DNA of 64,000 nucleotides from Williamsia sp. (GTDB lineage Bacteria > Bacteroidota > Bacteroidia > Chitinophagales > Chitinophagaceae): the NCBI GenBank assembly GCA_015069695.1, contig JADCRZ010000003.1, forward strand, positions 62,001 to 126,000, in the 5' to 3' direction. Below the pieces are notes generated by a model, which saw only the letters and a program-made list of their open reading frames with translations, did not search any database and had not been told where the DNA came from. A program made the position numbers and the translations under genes. Positions 63,497 to 64,000 of the stretch are shown in pieces. Each line of letters begins with the position of its first letter. The stretch's first letter is position 1.

Positions 63497-64000
63497 ATGA
63501 TCGACAATGCATTAAAGGTACTCGCCAACGAAGTCAACAAATACATCGTTCGCAAACTTGATCCCGACCGCGATCCAACCACGACCAAAAGGGTCAGCAT
63601 CGGCAACGTCGTAAAAGCGCAGGAAACAGATACGGCTGGTACGCGCACTGATTCTGTATCCACGCCGGGAATTTTGACCCTCGTAAACATCGAAGAAGAA
63701 AGAAATGCCAGGGGCATTGAAAACTACGTAAGGATCAACAACCAGATCGAATACAGAAATCCCAAGCTGCATCTCAATCTGTACTGCTTGTTTGCGGTGA
63801 ACCACAACGCTTATGATACAGCGCTGCAATACCTTTCGCTGATCATCCAGTTTTTTCAATACAAGAATGTGATCACGACCAAGAATACACCGGCAGACAA
63901 CGGGCTTGCCCTTGACCCGAAAGTGGAAAAGCTGATCGTGGATATGGTATCGATGAATGCGGAACAGGTCAATCATTTATGGGCCACCCTGGGCGGCAAA
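63497..64000 (+). CDS. DUF4255/Pvc16-type contractile injection system protein (partial)
   Basis: An ATG at 63497 opens 168 codons that run past the right edge. The sequence matches the DUF4255 (Pvc16 N-terminal) family: MIDNALKVLANEVNKYIVRK at the start, ILTLVNIEEERNARGIENY, KLHLNLYCLFAVNHNAYDTA, LQYLSLIIQFFQYKNVITTK and the closing VEKLIVDMVSMNAEQVNHLW-ATLG. Pvc16/Afp16 caps and terminates the contractile tail of eCIS particles (PVC, Afp, MAC types). In such loci sheath and tube genes usually follow at once. The upstream ATG at 63490 is in another frame and short. Function assignment is strong even though the gene is cut. Confidence 0.93.
   Translation, partial: MIDNALKVLANEVNKYIVRKLDPDRDPTTTKRVSIGNVVKAQETDTAGTRTDSVSTPGILTLVNIEEERNARGIENYVRINNQIEYRNPKLHLNLYCLFAVNHNAYDTALQYLSLIIQFFQYKNVITTKNTPADNGLALDPKVEKLIVDMVSMNAEQVNHLWATLGGK

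Noticed and set aside
1-64000. CRISPR arrays, tRNA/rRNA genes, insertion sequences, prophage
   Set aside because: No regularly spaced repeats, transposase or integrase motifs, or RNA-gene signatures were seen on either strand; the amidase and Pvc16 genes are better explained by a contractile injection system than by a prophage.

Overview
The window is chromosomal DNA from a member of the Bacteroidota, most likely the order Chitinophagales (Chitinophaga/Niastella-like). The grounds are three SusC/SusD outer-membrane nutrient-uptake pairs, a LytS/LytTR sensor pair with a periplasmic propeller, GH92 and GH2 glycosidases with signal peptides, WG-repeat proteins, weak Shine-Dalgarno sequences, and a Pvc16-type gene of an extracellular contractile injection system. 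No rRNA, tRNA, CRISPR array, phage or insertion sequence was recognised.

Left part (1-10398, minus strand, visibly lower GC in sampled lines): a Ser/Thr phosphosignalling island. It holds a LytTR-only regulator, two FHA proteins that each also carry a zinc ribbon, a secreted small protein, an unknown protein with a duplicated repeat, an outer-membrane-like protein, a secreted nine-copy WG-repeat protein, a PP2C phosphatase and a transmembrane protein kinase. Beyond the kinase lies what looks like the 3' stub of a deleted gene (possibly VWA-type), then the start of a further secreted protein cut by the window edge.

Middle (11021-47752): a CPA1 sodium/proton antiporter and an orphan MoaE-like protein, then two glycan-utilisation loci. 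The first has two tandem SusC/SusD pairs and a GH2 enzyme, next to a small membrane protein and a LytTR response regulator/propeller histidine kinase pair. The second has a divergent GH92, a transmembrane Kelch-BTAD regulator, a frameshifted chimeric pseudogene, a canonical GH92, a GH71/99-like enzyme, a DUF3823 lipoprotein and a third SusD/SusC pair. The enzymes point to alpha-mannan or high-mannose glycans. Three related GC-rich palindromes sit between co-directional genes here.

48176-53000: a periplasmic oxidation group (dehydrogenase-cytochrome c fusion, ThuA-like protein, small cytochrome c) and an NTF2-like secreted protein.

52914-58983: a cell-envelope polysaccharide group: an alginate-lyase-fold protein with an SGNH esterase on the plus strand, convergent with GH73 glucosaminidase, SGNH esterase and MBOAT O-acyltransferase on the minus strand. 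A set of GTTCC/GGAAC repeats lies between the two groups.

59155-64000: the probable edge of a contractile injection system locus: a tail-anchored coiled-coil protein, a membrane protein resembling TssN at its C-terminus, a transmembrane kinase-like protein, a type-2 amidase and, at the very edge, a DUF4255/Pvc16 protein. The sheath, tube and baseplate genes would be expected just beyond 64000. The kinase/FHA island on the left and this locus on the right may be functionally linked, but the window does not prove it.
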